From Echinococcus granulosus (taxonomy: Eukaryota; Platyhelminthes; Cestoda; Cyclophyllidea; Taeniidae): 64,000 nucleotides of DNA. Positions within the stretch are counted from its first letter, which is position 1; each line of letters opens with the position of its first letter. This document shows positions 60,716 through 64,000 of the stretch, piece after piece. The stretch covers positions 1,019,845 to 1,083,844 of the forward strand of contig NW_020170394.1 of the NCBI RefSeq assembly GCF_000524195.1, written 5' to 3'. A model generated the notes under the pieces. The model ran no database searches and had not been told where the DNA came from. It saw nothing but the letters and a program-made list of their open reading frames with translations. The position numbers and the translations under genes were made by a program.

Positions 60716-60879
60716 CCACTTTTGGACTTTGAATTAGCCCCCTTGTACCTCGCTGGGTGGGGCTGGCCTTTTGGGCCATGCCAATAGCCCAGACACCTTC
60801 TCCGTGCTGAATATATATGTATATATTCTGCCCGAGTATTGTGTCTTCTTTCGTCTTCAGGGAGTCTCGGGACGCTACA
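60716..60879 (+). repeat. LTR of the TRIM-like element, start lost in gap
   Basis: Nearly identical to 36426-36627 in opposite orientation and ends GGACGCTACA. About 40 bp of its start should lie in the gap. What follows (TTAT...) is not a PBS, so it is a solo LTR or the 3' LTR of a copy hidden in the gap. Confidence 0.75.
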
Positions 60880-62037
60880 TTATATTCTGTGGTCATTTAA
60901 GACCAACTGAGTTTGCCACTCCTGCTCCTGTCAATTCTGTGTTCAAAGTTACTGGATTGGCGGTTGCAATCTGTCTGCTAAAATCGTATTAACGAAAGGG
61001 GTTTGTGAATCTTTTCTAAAAAGGATTTGAAGTTTACACCTCATGAAGAAATCTTATGTGAATACTACCTTGGAGAGCACCACTCGTATCTGGTGAATTA
61101 TGGAACCAGACAGAATAAACTAACCCATTACTATGAATAAATTTGCCTTACGGTCTTTCGAGACATTGGCACAGACCGAGATTTTTAAATACATTGTCAG
61201 ACCAAAGTCAGCTAGAAAACTCATGATGGTAGTTGACAAGCCTAGGTGATCTAACACCTATAATTAAAAATTCCTCTAAGATTCGTGCTCAGGGTACGGT
61301 AAAGTGCTGGGTTATATAACACCCAATTCTAGTTTGCATTTATAGATTTAAATGAATACTTACCCTTACTCTTACTTAGCTTAGAAGATGAAAAGTGCAA
61401 TCGGTTTCTAGGGCGGGCGTCGTGAATCGGATCGTTAGTTCAGCCATTCAATTTACAGTGCGTAAACTTGGTGATTATGCGATGATGAAGATGATTGTCC
61501 CCCATGAAGGTAACTGGCTTGTTTGATGGATGAAAACCTGCCCCTACACTGCATAAGGCTTATCATTCCATTGATTGTTCAGTTATATACAGCTACCACT
61601 GTGCACAAACCTCTACGCGAATGTAAACAGTTACTTCAAATTACGTAATAATATAATTGCCAGGGAATCAACAGAGAATTTAAGAATAATCCCGGGATTC
61701 CCTTGTTTAACATGTGTTGAGTAATCAAGTAATTGCTGTTTGATCCGACCTATTTTTTAACTATTTACAATGAGGCTTAAATTAAATTTATTTTTGCTGC
61801 GTAAATATGTTACATAGTGAAATTTTGTACAAATTTAAGGCTTGGGACAATTTAACTTTACTTTCTTGACAGCTGTTGCGTCTGATGGTTAGACCATATG
61901 CGTTATTAATTCTACTGCTACCCCAACAATAGAATGCAACTTACCGACCCATGCTATCATCTGCATATTGCACGATCATCCGGTTTTTAGAATGCCAACG
62001 TTTTTTAAGTCTTATAAAAACGCCCCTTACATTGCAG
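60880..62037. other. Intergenic stretch
   Basis: AT-rich, with no exon or repeat recognised. Confidence 0.35.
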
Positions 62038-63378
62038 AGATGGCTACGAAGACATACTTTTACGAGCCTCTCTCTCTGCCTATGTTGTATTATGCCCGGT
62101 GAGAGAGCTAGTATGATTTGCCAATGTCCAAAACCCTCACCTATAAAAGCGAATCAATTGTTCCTCGACATCTCCTTGCATCACGAGTGAGGACTTCCGG
62201 CTCCCTATCCTTTTTTAAGGGAAAGTGGCACCCCACCTTGTTATTCAATTACCGGTCTTACAAGAAGAACTGCAGACTTAATTGGTGATCGTAATTTCTA
62301 CCCAATTGCAGCCTGTAGTTATCTTCAATTCTGTGACTAAACGACTAGTTCCACCTTTACTACTTCATTCATCGTTTGCTGCTCAAATTTTCAGAAACCA
62401 AAACTAACGACTTACTTTTAATCAGCTTATTATCATCAAAGGAAAAAATAAACCGTTATAGTACCAAAAGAGGTCGTGCTGTTAAGATGGTTAAAATGTG
62501 CTCATGTCAAGGATACTAACGGACTCGTGCATTTCAACTGCTCAACCAAAATTTGCGTCTTCCAAATTTTGAATAAAGGTTTATTGGCGAAAACGATTAA
62601 GTCCACAAGCGCTCTTTGGAATGGAGTAATGCCCTGCCTCCAAAGCCCTTATTTTGCATTCTCACAGATTGGTAAATCACATTTGTGCAGCAATTTGATA
62701 TTCTGAATCCTTACAGATAAGTTTTCTGATCGGATCTTTCCTAACAGTGTTAATATGCGCCATAGTTGCACATGGAATTAACGGAGTAAAGTAGGAGACT
62801 GGTAGGAATACTGGTCATGGATTTCCAGAACATTCAAACACCCTCAAAGCTCTAGTGTTTTCATTTAAATGCAAACTAAGGCTATTCATCTGAATTACTT
62901 TAGGTAAAAAACAAACCTAGTACCCAAATTGTGCGTTACGAAATTCCAAGGAAACGGAGGATCATGTTGACCTAAATTTTGTCAAATCCATATTTGCTTT
63001 GGGATGAAGTTTTAAACAAAAACGCAACCGGAGAAGGCACCACATGAAGAGAAGTTTAACCAGTAAAATAGTCCAGTAATAGTCAGGTCCGAGGGTTCAT
63101 TTTGAACTGGATTTTGCACGCTCTAAAACCTTTCCCGAACTTTTATCAAAAAATTGTTGCTCACCGTGTCGCAGATAAGATCTTGGATTCACAACTGTTG
63201 AATGTTTAGCAGTGGAATGTTAATTCATTATCTTCAAAAATGCCTTGACTACAAAGCGTGTGAATTTACCATTACTTTATTTATTGCCTTAATTGCTGGT
63301 GTTCTTTAAAAAGTACCTATTGGCTTAGAAGCAATTTCTGAAAACTATTGTCTGTTTAACAGCAATGGAAGACTTGAA
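62038..63378 (+). CDS. First coding exons of an unidentified gene (3' partial)
   Basis: An acceptor (CATTGCAG) is followed after two bases by ATG 62040. The frame reads MATKTYFYEPLSLPMLYYA and ends at a GTGAGA donor (62098, phase 2). A 16-base piece at 63363-63378 between TTTAACAG and GTAAGT would continue in phase as RNGRLE, but so small an exon could be chance. A further piece from 63596, LEKLLHFLKGLTPADRW, is also exon-like but out of phase with it. The gene would continue past 64000. No family was recognised. Confidence 0.38.
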
Positions 63379-64000
63379 GTAAGTTTCTCTTGGCGAAATT
63401 TGAAGGGGTTAAAATAATTCGCAGCTATACACTACTATTCAATGGGGTATTGATGATGCATTGTGATTTTAAATGCTATCATAGCAAAACTGTTGTTTTT
63501 TAATGTCTCCTCCTCTTTCCGTGCCGTCTCATTATTCATGGAGGCACAACTTTCCATTTCGTACAGCTAAGTTGCGTCCGTCTTGCGCCCTATAGATCTT
63601 GAAAAGTTACTGCACTTTCTGAAGGGTTTAACACCAGCGGACCGTTGGGTGATGCCCTAAAGAACAATGTGTACAGTAGGAGACTAAGGGACACCAAGAA
63701 ATAAATTATCAAAGTGACGTTCACTGATCAAAAAACAATTTGAGGTCAACAACCGTTATGTAAACCAATTAAGGCAACGATATATGCCAGCTTGAAGAGA
63801 AACGTACCGTAACATCAGAATAATTATCAGTCCAAAAGGTTGCCGGTTCTTCGTCCCATAGATCTAAAACGGACTTGAACAAAAAACCAAGTCAAATGTT
63901 TTGCATGCATTTCTAAATTGCATCCACGCCCATCAAATCGCGAGGGTTTAATCCACGTAATTATCCACGCATGAAGCAGGCCACGCCTCTGCCCTGCGGC
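63379..64000. other. Right edge, one possible exon
   Basis: Apart from the exon-like piece starting at 63596 after a CCCTATAG acceptor, nothing is recognised. Confidence 0.3.

Noticed and set aside
1..64000. CRISPR arrays, bacterial operons, rRNA and phage genes
   Set aside because: None seen. The window is eukaryotic, with introns in most recognised genes.

Overview
This is a eukaryotic genomic window from a compact-exon, long-intron genome of about 40% GC. The best guess is a parasitic flatworm, probably a tapeworm. The reasons are divergent metazoan genes split into many small exons by introns of 0.1-4.5 kb, splice acceptors sitting directly in front of start codons (as in spliced-leader organisms), very tight same-strand gene spacing in one place, and a miniature LTR retroelement of the TRIM type known from tapeworms. 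The phylum is an inference from style and not proven. All gene models were built by eye from open frames, GT/AG sites and intron phase, then compared with remembered family sequences. Nothing was searched.

Layout. 1-305 is the proline/tyrosine-rich end of an upstream gene. 1598-2948 (+) is a complete four-exon TXNDC17-like thioredoxin-fold protein. 4126-6570 (-) holds two unrecognised small genes and a G-protein gamma subunit with a CaaX tail. 7401-11874 (+) is a SAXO/FAM154-type axonemal microtubule stabiliser that lacks only its first exon. 13013-14123 is a complete miniature LTR element (LTR, PBS, polypurine tract, LTR). 14647-28803 (+) is an RPRD1/2-like RNA polymerase II CTD-interacting gene. 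One of its introns hosts, antisense, a 4'-phosphopantetheinyl transferase (AASDHPPT, 22691-24198) and perhaps a second minus-strand gene. TAF11, a TFIID histone-fold subunit, starts 86 bp after the RPRD stop (28889-31494, +). A small Cys-rich orphan gene follows (32601-33335, +), then a complete seven-exon uroporphyrinogen-III synthase (34038-35389, -).

From 37443 to 59073 the minus strand is one large CAMSAP/Patronin gene of at least 21 exons and about 1500 residues. It has a divergent N-terminal CH region, a low-complexity linker with coiled coils, and an unmistakable C-terminal CKK microtubule-binding domain. The last 5 kb holds solo LTRs of the same retroelement, a 100-N assembly gap that falls inside one LTR copy, and the first exon of an unidentified plus-strand gene.

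The genes do not form one pathway. Two themes recur: microtubules and cilia (SAXO, CAMSAP), and Pol II transcription (the RPRD and TAF11 pair, which may be co-transcribed). Weak points are stated: CAMSAP joints near 50.4-51.1 kb and 47.4-49.6 kb do not close in phase, the 3' end of RPRD has two possible forms, and several minus-strand small genes rest only on open frames and splice sites.
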